Assembly: GCA_964557295.1 (NCBI GenBank)
Contig: CAZKZP010000004.1
Location: 1-64,000 of the forward strand
Source: JBFMHP01 sp964557295
GTDB lineage: Bacteria > Pseudomonadota > Gammaproteobacteria > RBG-16-57-12
Length of the DNA stretch: 64,000 nucleotides
Direction of reading: 5' to 3'
Shown: positions 35,997 to 45,056 of the stretch, in pieces
Position numbering within the stretch: position 1 is the first letter of the stretch
Layout of the letters: every line of letters starts with the position of its first letter
The notes under the pieces: model-generated
The model's database searches: none
What the model was told of the DNA's origin: nothing
What the model saw: only the letters and a program-made list of their open reading frames with translations
Translations under genes and position numbers: made by a program

Positions 35997-36902
35997 TCAG
36001 TCTTTCGGATTGAATACGAAGTTGATGGTGCGCATCTTGTCGAACACGTGAGCATCGGATGATACCGGCATGGGCGAGGATTGCCAAACCGCGGTTTCCA
36101 CCGAGCGGTCGAACACCGGATTGCCGCTGCCCTTCACGATCTTCACCCCGACGACTTCGCCACCGGGGATGAGATTGACGCTGACCGTGCATTTCATGCC
36201 CTTAGTGGTGTTGGGCGGGCGGATCCAGCTGCGCTCCACCTTGTTCTGTATCAGCAGCTGATAACGCTCGACCTCCGACAAGATGCGTTGTTGCTCGGCC
36301 TCCTCCCGCCGGCGCTCGGATTCTTGCTGCAAATGGCGATCTTCATCTTCCATCTGCTTGCGCAAGAGATCCTCCTCCTCGGCGCGGCGCTTGGCCTCCT
36401 GCGCCTTGCGGCGATCATCCTCGGCCTTGCGCTTGGCGTCTTCAGCCTTGCGCTTGTCCTCTTCCGCCTTGCGCTTCTGTTCTTCGATGCGCTGTTTTTC
36501 CTGGACCGCCTTTTTCTTGGCCTCTTCCGCCTGGCGGCGCTGTTCATCAATCTTGACTTTCTCGGCCTCGGCTTGTTTGCGCTGCTGTTCCACTTCCTTC
36601 AGGCGCTGCTCTTCTTCCTGACGCTTGAGCTGCGCTTCTTCTGCCTTCTTGCGCTGGTGCTCCAGCAGTTTTTCCTGCGCCTCACGCTCGAGTTCCTGCT
36701 CCTTCTCGGCGCGACGGAGCTTTTCCGTCTCCCGATTGATGAGCGCCTCATCCACCACGACGGCCTGCATCACTTCGGCCTGCGGCGGCGGAGGCGGCAG
36801 CTCCACGAAATTGAAGCTGAACACCATGAAGGCCCCCAGGATCGCATGCAGGGCGATGGCGAGAAACAGCTCCAGCGGATTCTTCAGGATGACTTCCAGC
36901 AT
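35997..36902 (-). CDS. tolA: Cell envelope protein TolA
   Basis: TolA spans the periplasm, passing energy from TolQR to TolB-Pal. The 301 residues contain an N-terminal membrane helix (about 13-33, with the SHLS-like region here ALHAILGAF), a proline run, a long Lys/Glu/Arg/Gln/Ala-rich helical domain II (about 55-215) and a C-terminal TonB-like domain with the VSVNLIPGGEVVGVKIVKGSG segment. Gene order and close spacing to tolR (six bases) and tolB (ten bases) indicate one operon. Confidence 0.94.
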   Translation of the reverse strand: MLEVILKNPLELFLAIALHAILGAFMVFSFNFVELPPPPPQAEVMQAVVVDEALINRETEKLRRAEKEQELEREAQEKLLEHQRKKAEEAQLKRQEEEQRLKEVEQQRKQAEAEKVKIDEQRRQAEEAKKKAVQEKQRIEEQKRKAEEDKRKAEDAKRKAEDDRRKAQEAKRRAEEEDLLRKQMEDEDRHLQQESERRREEAEQQRILSEVERYQLLIQNKVERSWIRPPNTTKGMKCTVSVNLIPGGEVVGVKIVKGSGNPVFDRSVETAVWQSSPMPVSSDAHVFDKMRTINFVFNPKD

Positions 36903-36908
36903 CGTCGC

Positions 36909-37340
36909 TTATTTTTCCGGAGTCTCCGTGACGAGACCGACACTGTGCGCACCCGCCTGCTGCAACAAGGTCATGGCGCGCACCACTTTTCCATACCCCA
37001 CCTCGCGATCACCCCGCACCAGCACCGGCGTGTCGGGCGCGCGGCGCAGCACCGACGCCACGCGCGCGACCATGGTCTCGGCGGCCAGCGCCTCTTCCGG
37101 TTCGCCGATATTGAGGTAGTAGCGGCCCTGGCTGTCGACCGTCAGCACCAGCGGCTCTTTCTGCTCCGGCGGCAGCACCTCGGCGCTCGCCTGCGGCAGA
37201 TCCACCTTCACGCCCTGGGCGAGCAGCGGGGCGGTGATCATGAAGATCACCAGCAGGACCAGCATGACGTCGATGTAAGGCACGATGTTGATCTCGGCCA
37301 TGGCGCGGCGCGCGCCTTTGCGTGGATTATTACTTGCCAT
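36909..37340 (-). CDS. tolR: Tol-Pal proton channel subunit TolR
   Basis: TolR is an ExbD-type inner-membrane protein forming the proton channel with TolQ. The 143 residues include one membrane helix (about 19-39). The channel aspartate lies in NIVPYIDVMLVLLVIFM (Asp24), and the periplasmic domain ends in LVTETPEK. The start overlaps the tolQ end by 11 bases. Confidence 0.95.
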   Translation of the reverse strand: MASNNPRKGARRAMAEINIVPYIDVMLVLLVIFMITAPLLAQGVKVDLPQASAEVLPPEQKEPLVLTVDSQGRYYLNIGEPEEALAAETMVARVASVLRRAPDTPVLVRGDREVGYGKVVRAMTLLQQAGAHSVGLVTETPEK

Positions 37341-38013
37341 GATGCGCGTACGCCTGACGGTGCAGAACGCTGTAGAACTCGTCCATGAAATTGTCGTAGC
37401 GGCCGCCCAGCTGGTCGACCAGATTGATGTAGCGGTTATAGGCGATGACCGCGGGGATCGCCGCGAACAGGCCCATGGCGGTGGCGATCAACGCCTCGGC
37501 GATGCCGGGTGCGACCATGGCGAGCGTGGCATTGTTGACATTCCCCAGCGCGCGGAACGAGTTCATGATCCCCCACACGGTGCCGAACAGCCCGATATAC
37601 GGACTGGACGAGGCCACCGTGGCCAGAAACGGCAGCTGGGATTCCAGCCCGTCGATCTCGCGCGAGCGCGTGACCTTCATCGCCCGCTGCGTGGCCTCCA
37701 GCATGACCTCGGGATCGATGCCGGTCTGATTGCGCTGGCGCATGAACTCCTTGAATCCCGATTCGAAGATCGCGGCCATGCCGGAATTTTCCGCATGGCT
37801 GGTGACATCCTTGTACAGCGTGGCGAGATCCTTGCCCGACCAGAACCGGTCTTCGAATTCGTTGGCCTCGTTGCGATAGCGTTCGGTGATGCGCCATTTG
37901 CCGATCATGATGGTCCATGACAGGATCGAGGCGATCAACAGTATCAACATCACCAGCTGGACCACCAGGCTGGCGTTGGTGATCAAGGAAATAAACGACA
38001 AATCAGCATTCAT
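37330..38013 (-). CDS. tolQ: Tol-Pal proton channel subunit TolQ
   Basis: TolQ (ExbB/MotA family) is the three-helix inner-membrane component of the Tol motor. The 227 residues show a first helix (about 17-37), a long cytoplasmic loop, and the conserved SSPYIGLFGTVWGIMNSF and AEALIATAMGLFAAIPAVIAYNR helices that line the proton path with TolR. It overlaps both neighbours (ybgC by 11 bases, tolR by 11). Confidence 0.96.
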   Translation of the reverse strand: MNADLSFISLITNASLVVQLVMLILLIASILSWTIMIGKWRITERYRNEANEFEDRFWSGKDLATLYKDVTSHAENSGMAAIFESGFKEFMRQRNQTGIDPEVMLEATQRAMKVTRSREIDGLESQLPFLATVASSSPYIGLFGTVWGIMNSFRALGNVNNATLAMVAPGIAEALIATAMGLFAAIPAVIAYNRYINLVDQLGGRYDNFMDEFYSVLHRQAYAHHGK

Positions 38014-38443
38014 TCAACATCTCCGCATAAAGCTGCGCAGGAATCGCCTTGGGGCGAAAACGCTCCGCATCCAGACAGGCGACCCGGACTTCGCCGCGAC
38101 ACAATACCGCGTCCTCGCCTTGTTTTCTAATCGATTGTTCAAATACCACGCTCGCCTTGGCAAGCGACGCCACGCGCGCGCTCACCGCCAAGGCATCGTT
38201 GAACCGGGCCGGGCGCGCATACTCCACCGCCAGGGAATGCACCGCGAAGATCACGCCCTCTTCAGCCCGCAGCCGGTCCTGCTCGAAACCCAGCTGCCGC
38301 AGGTATTCGGTGCGCGCCCGCTCCATGAATTTGAGGTAGTTGGCATAATAGACCACGCCACCGCTGTCGGTGTCTTCATAATAAACCCGCACCGGCCACA
38401 CGAATTCAGCCACCTTGCGCCCGCTCCCGTCCCGGCCACTCAT
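38003..38443 (-). CDS. ybgC: Tol-Pal associated acyl-CoA thioesterase YbgC
   Basis: This is a 146-residue hot-dog fold thioesterase encoded at the head of most tol-pal operons and thought to act on acyl-CoA or acyl-ACP in phospholipid metabolism. The catalytic segment YYEDTDSGGVVYYANYLKF (Asp at residue 24-26 region) and FMERARTEYL are typical. It starts within the ruvB stop (ATGA overlap), joining the ruv and tol clusters. Confidence 0.94.
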   Translation of the reverse strand: MSGRDGSGRKVAEFVWPVRVYYEDTDSGGVVYYANYLKFMERARTEYLRQLGFEQDRLRAEEGVIFAVHSLAVEYARPARFNDALAVSARVASLAKASVVFEQSIRKQGEDAVLCRGEVRVACLDAERFRPKAIPAQLYAEMLNEC

Positions 38444-39495
38444 TCATCCGCCGGCTCGGCGAACAGATCGGGCGCGCCGATATCCCGGCCCTTGGCCTGC
38501 GGCAGCAGCCCGAAGTGCAGATACGCCGAACGCGTCGCGATGCGCCCGCGCGGGGTGCGCATCATGAAGCCCTGCTGGATCAGGTAGGGTTCGAGCACAT
38601 CCTCGATCGTGCCGCGCTCCTCGCCGATGGCCGCGGCCAGGCTGTCGACACCGACCGGTCCGCCGTCGAACTTTTCCATGATACACAGCAGCAGTTTGCG
38701 GTCCATCATATCGAATCCTTCCTCATCCACGTCGAGCATGTCCAAGGCGCGCCGGGCGATCTCCCGCGTCAGCCGCCCGTCGCTCTTGACCTGCGAGTAG
38801 TCGCGCACACGGCGCAGCAGGCGATTGGCGATGCGCGGCGTGCCGCGTGCCCGCCGGGCGATTTCCACCGCGCCGTCCGACTCGATCTCCATCCCCAGGA
38901 TCCGCGCCGAGCGCGTGACGATCAAGGTCAGCTCGGCCGGGGTGTAAAACTCCAGGCGCTGCACGATGCCGAAGCGGTCGCGCAACGGCGAGGTCAGCAG
39001 GCCCGCGCGCGTGGTGGCGCCGACCAGGGTGAACGGCGGCAGATCCAGTTTGATCGAGCGCGCCGCCGGCCCCTCGCCAATCATGATATCGAGCTGATAA
39101 TCCTCCATCGCCGGATAGAGCACCTCTTCGACCACCGGGCTGAGACGGTGGATCTCGTCGATGAACAGCACATCGTTGGCTTCGAGATTGGTGAGCAGCG
39201 CGGCCAGATCGCCGGCGCGCTCCAGCACCGGGCCGGAGGTGTGGCGAATGTTGACGCCCAATTCGTTGGCGATGATGTTGGCCAGCGTAGTCTTGCCCAG
39301 GCCGGGCGGTCCGAAGATCAACACGTGATCCAGGGATTCCTGCCGCCCCTTGCAGGCGCTGATGAAGATCTCCATCTGCGCGCGCGCCACCTCTTGCCCG
39401 ATGTAATCGGCAAGGCGGGTCGGACGGATCGCGCGATCGATGCGCTCCTCGTTGCCCTGGGGCTCGGCGTTGATCAATCGGTCGGTTTCTATCAT
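38440..39495 (-). CDS. ruvB: Holliday junction DNA helicase RuvB
   Basis: RuvB is the AAA+ motor that drives branch migration at Holliday junctions with RuvA. The 351 residues carry Walker A GPPGLGKTT near residue 65, Walker B LFIDEIHRL, the arginine finger region GATTRAGLLTSPLRDRFG and a C-terminal winged helix (TPRGRIATRSAYLHFG). It lies seven bases after ruvA. Confidence 0.97.
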   Translation of the reverse strand: MIETDRLINAEPQGNEERIDRAIRPTRLADYIGQEVARAQMEIFISACKGRQESLDHVLIFGPPGLGKTTLANIIANELGVNIRHTSGPVLERAGDLAALLTNLEANDVLFIDEIHRLSPVVEEVLYPAMEDYQLDIMIGEGPAARSIKLDLPPFTLVGATTRAGLLTSPLRDRFGIVQRLEFYTPAELTLIVTRSARILGMEIESDGAVEIARRARGTPRIANRLLRRVRDYSQVKSDGRLTREIARRALDMLDVDEEGFDMMDRKLLLCIMEKFDGGPVGVDSLAAAIGEERGTIEDVLEPYLIQQGFMMRTPRGRIATRSAYLHFGLLPQAKGRDIGAPDLFAEPADE

Positions 39496-39502
39496 TTATC
39501 TT

Positions 39503-40111
39503 TCATCTCACCGCGGACTGCAAGGCAGCGCGGATCAGCTCCTCGCTGCTCATGCCCTTGTTCTTGATCGGCTCGATCAGCCGGCTGGCCTCTTGCGGCT
39601 TGTATCCCAGCGCGACCAGCGCGGTGAGCGCCTCCTTCACGGCGCTGTCGCCATCGGACTTGGCCGGGAGCGGATGGCCCGCGTCGAACTCATCGCCGGA
39701 GGCGTGCCAGTCCTTGAAACGATCGCGCATCTCGATGATGAGCCGCTCGGCGGTTTTCTTGCCGATGCCGGGCAACCGTATCAGGGTAGCGATATCGTTG
39801 TCATGCACGCAGTTCACAAAATCATCGGCGGAAATACCCGAGAGGATGGCCAGCGCCAGCTTGGGGCCGACGCCGTTGACCTTGATCAGGCTGCGAAACA
39901 GCGCACGCTCCTGTTCGGTGGCAAAGCCGTAGAGCAGGTGGGCGTCCTCGCGCACGATCAGTTGGGTGTGCAGGGTGACGGTTTTCTCCAGTCCGGGCAG
40001 CACATAGAAAGTGCTCATCGGCGCCACGACCTCATAACCGACGCCGCCCACATCGATGAGCAACACCGGAGGCAGCTTGCCGAGCAGCTTTCCGTGCAAG
40101 CGCCCGATCAT
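39503..40111 (-). CDS. ruvA: Holliday junction helicase subunit RuvA
   Basis: RuvA is the tetrameric junction-binding protein that recruits RuvB. The 202 residues include the N-terminal OB fold (MIGRLHGKLLGKLPPVLLIDVGGVGYEV), two helix-hairpin-helix motifs (KVNGVGPKLALAIL and RLPGIGKKTAERLI) and the C-terminal domain III that binds RuvB (ALVALGYKPQEASRLI). Its start overlaps ruvC by four bases. Confidence 0.97.
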   Translation of the reverse strand: MIGRLHGKLLGKLPPVLLIDVGGVGYEVVAPMSTFYVLPGLEKTVTLHTQLIVREDAHLLYGFATEQERALFRSLIKVNGVGPKLALAILSGISADDFVNCVHDNDIATLIRLPGIGKKTAERLIIEMRDRFKDWHASGDEFDAGHPLPAKSDGDSAVKEALTALVALGYKPQEASRLIEPIKNKGMSSEELIRAALQSAVR

Positions 40112-40629
40112 GGCCGCGCCCTATTCAGGGCAGGATTGGCCAGGCCCATGCGCAGCCGGGTGCTGCGGGTATTGGCGTGGCACAGCGCCACGGCCAGGGC
40201 GTCGGCGGCATCGGCCTGGGGCACGGCGGGCAGGCGCAGCAGCGCCTTCACCATATGCTGGACCTGTTCCTTGGCGGCGTTGCCCTTGCCGACGATCGCC
40301 TGCTTGATCTCCTTCGGCGCGTATTCGTGCACCGGCAGCGCGTCCTGCAATACCGCGCAGATCGCCGCGCCGCGCGCCTGACCGAGCTTCAAGGCCGAAT
40401 CGGCGTTGCGATGCATGAACACCCGCTCGATGGCCATTTCATCCGGGCGAAAGGACTGGGTGATCTCGCGCACGCCTTCGAAGATCTCCTTGAGCCGCTG
40501 CGGCAACGATTCTTCGAGCTGCACACGCACACAGCCGCTGGTGACGTAGTGAATGCGCCCGCCCTCCACTTCGATGATCCCGAATCCGGTCACCCGCGAG
40601 CCGGGATCGATGCCGAGTATGCGTGTCAT
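40108..40629 (-). CDS. ruvC: Crossover junction endodeoxyribonuclease RuvC
   Basis: RuvC is the dimeric nuclease that resolves Holliday junctions. The 173 residues carry the catalytic Asp7 (GIDPGSRVTGFG), Glu in AIERVF, and the later acidic pair region ADAADALAVALCH. It is the first gene of ruvCAB, about 95 bases after yebC, with a short repeat between. Confidence 0.97.
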   Translation of the reverse strand: MTRILGIDPGSRVTGFGIIEVEGGRIHYVTSGCVRVQLEESLPQRLKEIFEGVREITQSFRPDEMAIERVFMHRNADSALKLGQARGAAICAVLQDALPVHEYAPKEIKQAIVGKGNAAKEQVQHMVKALLRLPAVPQADAADALAVALCHANTRSTRLRMGLANPALNRARP

Positions 40630-40662
40630 ATGTCCTCTAACAGCCTGCTGAATAAAACCCGT

Positions 40663-40692
40663 TCCAGTCCCTTCTCCCAGAGGGAGAGGGAA
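40663..40692. repeat. Single-hairpin CCCTTCTCCC repeat
   Basis: TCCAGTCCCTTCTCCC and GAGGGAGAGGGAATCACAT form one hairpin between yebC and ruvC. TTCCAGTCCCTTCTCCC resembles the repeat at 60746, where it is part of a coding sequence. Confidence 0.55.
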
Positions 40693-40724
40693 TCACATCA
40701 GATCTACATTTTACGGCTGGATCA

Positions 40725-41471
40725 CTAACCCAGCTGCCGCATAATCTCGTCGGCAATATCCGCGTTGCTGTAAACGTTCTGCACGTCGTCCAGGTCTTCG
40801 AGCATCTCGATCATGCCCAGCAGTTTTTGCGCCGTCTCGAGATCCAGCGTGACCAGCGTGCCGGGCGTCATGGTCACCTCGGCGTGCTCCGGCGCCAGCC
40901 CGGCGGCGAGCATGGCGTCTTTGACGGCCGAGAAGCCCTCCGGCGTGGTGAGCACATCGATCGAGCCATCCTCATGGCTCACCACGTCCTCGGCGCCGGC
41001 CTCCAGCGCGGCCTCCAGGATCCGACCCTCATCGCTGCCGGGCGGATAACTGAGGATGCCCTGCTTGGTGAAGAGATAGGAGACCGAACCGTCGGTGCCG
41101 AGATTGCCGCCGCGCTTGGTGAAGGCATAACGCACATCGCCTGCCGTACGGTTGCGGTTGTCGGTCATGCAGTCGACCATCACCGCCACCCCGCCAGGGC
41201 CGTAACCCTCGTAGCGCACTTCCTCGTAACTCTCGCCATCCATCCCGCCGGCGCCGCGCTTGATGGCCCGCTCGATGGTATCCTTCGACATGTTGGCGCC
41301 CAGGCCCTTGTCGATGGCCGCGCGCAACCGGATGTTCGAGTCCGCATCCGCCCCGCCGGTGCGCGCGGCTACGGTGATCTCGCGAATGATCTTGGTGAAG
41401 ATCTTGCTGCGCCGGGCGTCCTGGGCGCCTTTGCGGTGGCGAATATTCGCCCATTTGCTGTGTCCCGCCAT
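40725..41471 (-). CDS. yebC: YebC/PmpR family protein (TACO1 homologue)
   Basis: The 248-residue YebC family protein acts as a transcriptional regulator (PmpR) and, in recent work, as a ribosome-associated factor helping translation of proline-rich sequences; both roles are reported. The start MAGHSKWANIRHRKGAQDARR is the family hallmark. GPGGVAVMVDCMTDNRNRT and VTMTPGTLV are also typical. It lies upstream of ruvC as in many Gammaproteobacteria. Confidence 0.95.
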   Translation of the reverse strand: MAGHSKWANIRHRKGAQDARRSKIFTKIIREITVAARTGGADADSNIRLRAAIDKGLGANMSKDTIERAIKRGAGGMDGESYEEVRYEGYGPGGVAVMVDCMTDNRNRTAGDVRYAFTKRGGNLGTDGSVSYLFTKQGILSYPPGSDEGRILEAALEAGAEDVVSHEDGSIDVLTTPEGFSAVKDAMLAAGLAPEHAEVTMTPGTLVTLDLETAQKLLGMIEMLEDLDDVQNVYSNADIADEIMRQLG

Positions 41472-41549
41472 AACGGCCTCTGCACTGCCAAATCAGAATA
41501 ATAAACGCGGGCATTCTAACACAGGAGCACGGGGACTCATAAAGGGATA

Positions 41550-41572
41550 CGCCGGGGCAAGACGCCCCGGCG
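41550..41572 (-). terminator. Hairpin after mshL
   Basis: CGCCGGGGC (41550-41558) pairs with GCCCCGGCG (41564-41572) across a five-base loop, 38 bases after the mshL stop on the minus strand. The following T-rich stretch is weak (CCCTTTAT), so termination may be partial. Confidence 0.55.
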
Positions 41573-41609
41573 GGTGGGACTTCAGGGAGACGGACGCAGG
41601 CGTGTCACA

Positions 41610-43352
41610 TCACTGCGCCGCGTCGCCCTCGGACGGCGACTCACTCGCCTGGCGCTCGCCCAGCAGCGCATTGATCCGCTGATGCGAATCGCGCACCGAG
41701 TCGTTCCAGTGCCGGCTGTTGTCGACCACGGTGGGTCTGACCAGGATCACCAGTTCCTTTTTCACGCGCGTGAGTTTCTTGTGCTTGAACAGATTGCCGA
41801 TGATCGGGATGTCGCCCAGCAACGGCACCGAGGCATTGATCTCGCTGCTGGCCTCCTTCATCAAACCGCCGATCACGATCACCTGGCCGTTCTGCGCGCG
41901 CACCACATTATCCGATTCCTGGATGCTGCTGACGGCCAGCGGCAGACTAAAGGTATCGCCGCTGATCACAAAACTCTTGTCCTTCTGCGAGACGTTGCTG
42001 ACCGTGGGATGGATGTGCAGCACGATGTTCTCGTTCGCGTCGATCTGCGGCGTCACATCCAGCGCGATGCCGGAGAAAAACGGCGTCAACTCCACTGACG
42101 GGATCTGGGTAGTGGTCGCCCCCGTGGTCGTGGTGTTGTTGGTGATCCCGGTGACGAAGAACTCATCGCCCCCCACCTTGATCACCGCCCGCTGGTTGTT
42201 GACCGTGGAGACGCGCGGGCTGGAGAGCACATGCACATCACCCTGCCCTTGCAGCAGCTCGATGAAGGCGGTGAAGTCGCCGGACTTCACCGCCAGGCTG
42301 AACACGCCGCCAAAGGCCGAGGTCAGCCCGGCATTCACCGGCGCAAAGGCGCTCGGATTCAAGTTGCCCCTGGCGCCAGCGATCTCACTCACCCCGGAAC
42401 TGAGCACCGTGCCACCGCCGGTCTGGGTGGCCCACACGTCATCGCCCAGCACCGACCAATTGATCCCGCTCTGGAATGTATCGTTGAGTTCCACCTCGAC
42501 GATCTTGGCCTCGAGCACCACTTGGCGATTGATCGTCGCCTGGGTCGCCCCGAGATAGCTCTCGATGATCAGCAGCTCTTCCGGCCAGGCGCGCACGATC
42601 ACCAGCCCGGCCTGGGGATGCACCACCACCTTGCGACCGTTGTCGGTACCGACGATCGCCTCGAGGGACTCCTTCAGCTCCTTCCAGAAATTGGACTCGG
42701 AATTGGTCCTCAGTTGGATGCCGTTGCCGTGCGACGAGGCGCCTTGACCGCTGGCGCCACCGCTGCTGCTGCCACTGCTGCCACTACTGCCACTGCCGCT
42801 GGACGATGAGCCTCCACCATTTTGGGATAGCTCCGAGGCCGATACCCGCGTGTCGGACGTCCCGCGCCGGTCGAAATTCAGATAATTGACCGGAAAAATC
42901 CGCGTCTGTATCCCCTGCCCGAGCACAATGTAGCGATGGCCTTCGCGGCGATAGGCAAAACCGCTGACCGTTTGCAGCGTTTGCATCGCCTCCTCGACCG
43001 TCACCTGCTTCAACTGCAAGGTGATCTCGCCCTTGATGTCCGGATGCACCACCATGCTATACGGCGTGCCCTGCACCAAGGCCATGAACAGTTCGCGCGC
43101 CGGCATGCGATTGGCGTTGAGATCGAAGCGCGGCTCCGGCGGCGCCGGCGCAACGGCTGCGACGGGCGGCAACGGCACGGCCGGTGCAGCGGCAGCCGCG
43201 GCCTGCTCGGCCGCGGCCATCTGCTTGTCGATGGCCTGCTTGGCGGGTTCGTGCCAGCGCGTCGTCCCGGCCTGACAAGCCAACAGCGGCAGACATGCCA
43301 GCAGCGCGAACAACGGTCTGAGAATGGAAGTTTTCATGACTTTCTGATTCAT
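41610..43352 (-). CDS. mshL: MSHA-type pilus secretin MshL
   Basis: MshL is the outer-membrane secretin through which the pilus leaves the cell. The 580-residue precursor has a lipoprotein-type signal (LPLLAC). It continues with an STN/secretin N-domain (PDIKGEITLQLKQVTVEEAMQTL), a Ser/Gly-rich low-complexity linker at about 180-210, and the C-terminal secretin domain (VHVLSSPRVSTVNNQRAVIKVG, VIVIGGLMKE, LLGDIPIIGNLFKHK). The start at 43352 is used; an ATG at 43337 is possible. It is the last gene of this msh transcript. Confidence 0.93.
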   Translation of the reverse strand: MNQKVMKTSILRPLFALLACLPLLACQAGTTRWHEPAKQAIDKQMAAAEQAAAAAAPAVPLPPVAAVAPAPPEPRFDLNANRMPARELFMALVQGTPYSMVVHPDIKGEITLQLKQVTVEEAMQTLQTVSGFAYRREGHRYIVLGQGIQTRIFPVNYLNFDRRGTSDTRVSASELSQNGGGSSSSGSGSSGSSGSSSGGASGQGASSHGNGIQLRTNSESNFWKELKESLEAIVGTDNGRKVVVHPQAGLVIVRAWPEELLIIESYLGATQATINRQVVLEAKIVEVELNDTFQSGINWSVLGDDVWATQTGGGTVLSSGVSEIAGARGNLNPSAFAPVNAGLTSAFGGVFSLAVKSGDFTAFIELLQGQGDVHVLSSPRVSTVNNQRAVIKVGGDEFFVTGITNNTTTTGATTTQIPSVELTPFFSGIALDVTPQIDANENIVLHIHPTVSNVSQKDKSFVISGDTFSLPLAVSSIQESDNVVRAQNGQVIVIGGLMKEASSEINASVPLLGDIPIIGNLFKHKKLTRVKKELVILVRPTVVDNSRHWNDSVRDSHQRINALLGERQASESPSEGDAAQ

Positions 43353-43354
43353 TG

Positions 43355-43723
43355 TTATCGTTCTCCGTCCAAACGCCTTTCGATGGACACACGCGAAACC
43401 AGTTGCAGCCGCAGCTCGCGGCCGTTGCGCTCCAGCACCACCTCGTTGGCGCCGATCGCCACCACCTTGGCATTGTCGATCACATCACCTGCCGCAAGCG
43501 TCTTGCCGTTGATCGTCGCAAGGCTGCGCCCCGCGCCCACCAGGGTCGATTGTAGGACCAGCTCGGCGGACGATGCAGCCGCCGGCGGCTTCGCCGCATA
43601 CGCCCGCGTTGGACCATTGCGCGTCGGATCGGGCAGATCAAAATCGTCCGCCGCCTGCGTTCCGGCACTCAGCCCCAGCAACACCACCAGCCACACGGTT
43701 CTGACCACCACCGCCTCCTTCAC
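43355..43723 (-). CDS. mshK: MshK-like pilus biogenesis protein
   Basis: This small 122-residue exported protein has a signal peptide ending in AGTQA and a short conserved region, DLPDPTRNGP. The C-terminal part resembles PilP/GspC-type periplasmic modules (LVLQSTLVGAGRSLATINGKTLAAGDVI). Position between mshJ and mshL and the DPTRP-like motif support MshK, which is thought to bridge the inner-membrane assembly platform to the secretin. It overlaps mshJ by four bases. Confidence 0.82.
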   Translation of the reverse strand: MKEAVVVRTVWLVVLLGLSAGTQAADDFDLPDPTRNGPTRAYAAKPPAAASSAELVLQSTLVGAGRSLATINGKTLAAGDVIDNAKVVAIGANEVVLERNGRELRLQLVSRVSIERRLDGER

Positions 43724-44424
43724 AAACCCAACCAGGCCTGATCCAGGCTCACGGTATAGATCGTCAACGCCGCCAGCGAGCCGGCGTGTTTGTCATCCGT
43801 GGTGATCGATACCTGATCCCACATCACCTTCCACTGCATCCGCTCCAGCGCCATCAGAAACTTGACGATATCGCGATAACCGCCGCGCACCTCGATGTGC
43901 AAGCCGTGCTTGTAGACCACCAATCCTTCGGCCACGCCCGCCGCCGGTTGCGCCTGCGCTGGATCGTTACCCGCGCTCGCCAGCGTCAACGGCTCGGCGG
44001 CGCGATTCTCCACTCGGATCACCTTCAGCGCGTCGTTGCTCTCCAAGATCCGCTCGACCAGCTGCGCCATTTCCGCGGGACTGACCAACTCCTGAAGCAG
44101 AGAGCTCAGCGTGCCGGTATCGCGCACGCTTTGCTCCAGCGCACGCAGCTTCTGCACCTTGGCCTCTTCCTCCGACTGGCTCAGTTGCGCCCGCAGATCT
44201 TGCACATCGATCAACAGAATCTGATTCGCCGCTTGCAGCTGCGCCGCAGCCGCCTGTGCCTTGGCAAGCGTTTTTTCCGCCGGCAGCAGCGCCAGCAGAT
44301 AGACGATGCTGGAGACCGCGGCGATCACCGTCAGGGCGAGCAGCACCCGTTCGCGCGCCGCGCGCCGGTCCAGCATCATCGCGATGTTCCGCCAACGCTT
44401 GTGTAATTTCGCGCGCAGGCTCAT
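43720..44424 (-). CDS. mshJ: MshJ (GspM/PilO-like pilus assembly protein)
   Basis: The 234-residue inner-membrane protein has one N-terminal helix (about 28-48), a coiled-coil stretch (about 50-95) and a periplasmic ferredoxin-like domain with VYKHGLHIEVRGGYRDIVKFL. It corresponds to GspM/PilO and forms the alignment subcomplex with the PilN-like protein. It overlaps both neighbours by four bases. Confidence 0.88.
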   Translation of the reverse strand: MSLRAKLHKRWRNIAMMLDRRAARERVLLALTVIAAVSSIVYLLALLPAEKTLAKAQAAAAQLQAANQILLIDVQDLRAQLSQSEEEAKVQKLRALEQSVRDTGTLSSLLQELVSPAEMAQLVERILESNDALKVIRVENRAAEPLTLASAGNDPAQAQPAAGVAEGLVVYKHGLHIEVRGGYRDIVKFLMALERMQWKVMWDQVSITTDDKHAGSLAALTIYTVSLDQAWLGL

Positions 44425-45056
44425 CGCGGCGGTTCCTCCTTGCGGGTGGAAACATAGAAGTCGACATCGTTGGCATATAGCCGTTCCTGATCGTCCATGG
44501 GGCGGTCGATCCGGAAGGTGAGAAACTCCGTACCCACCAGCCGATCCTCCTGCGCCATGCGCTGGAGATACTTCGGCACCAGCGCGGGGTCGCCGGTCCG
44601 GCCGCGCAGCGTGATGTCGCGCCCCGCCCCGTCGATGTTGATATCGAGCAGCGCAATGCCGGAGAGATGCTGGCGCGCCAGCGCGATCAGATACACCGAA
44701 TAGCCCTCGCCCGCGCCGAACAGATCCTGCGCCATCATCTGTTGCAATTGCTGGCGGTGCGCCAGCATGCTCTCGAGCTTTTCGATCTGCGCATCGAGTG
44801 GACTGCGCTGGCGGCGCTGCTCCAATTGTTTGGCGAGGTCATCCCGCTNNNNNNNNNNCTGCTGCGTCAAATCCTGTTGTTGCGTCTCCAGCGCGGCCAG
44901 TTCGTACTGCGTCTTCCGTGCGCGCCAGATCTCCGCGGCGGTGATGGCGGCTATCAGCAGCACACACGCCACGACTACGGTCATCATCTGCGCGGCCGGA
45001 AATTTCGGCTTTTCCTTCCGAAACGGCGCTTGGTAAAGATTCACCTGCTGGATCAT
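44421..45056 (-). CDS. PilN-like MSHA biogenesis protein (contains gap)
   Basis: This is a PilN-domain inner-membrane protein of about 210 residues: a short cytoplasmic N-terminus (MIQQVNLYQAPFR, the conserved PilM-binding INLLP-like motif), one helix (about 25-43), a coiled coil and a PilN fold. It acts with the PilM-like MshI and the PilO-like MshJ. Ten N at 44849-44858 fall in the coiled coil; both sides stay in one frame, so the gene is probably intact. It overlaps mshI by four bases. Confidence 0.87.
   Translation of the reverse strand: MIQQVNLYQAPFRKEKPKFPAAQMMTVVVACVLLIAAITAAEIWRARKTQYELAALETQQQDLTQQXXXXRDDLAKQLEQRRQRSPLDAQIEKLESMLAHRQQLQQMMAQDLFGAGEGYSVYLIALARQHLSGIALLDINIDGAGRDITLRGRTGDPALVPKYLQRMAQEDRLVGTEFLTFRIDRPMDDQERLYANDVDFYVSTRKEEPPR
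44849..44858. other. Assembly gap in the PilN-like gene
   Basis: Ten N of placeholder length; the frame is kept across it. Confidence 0.8.
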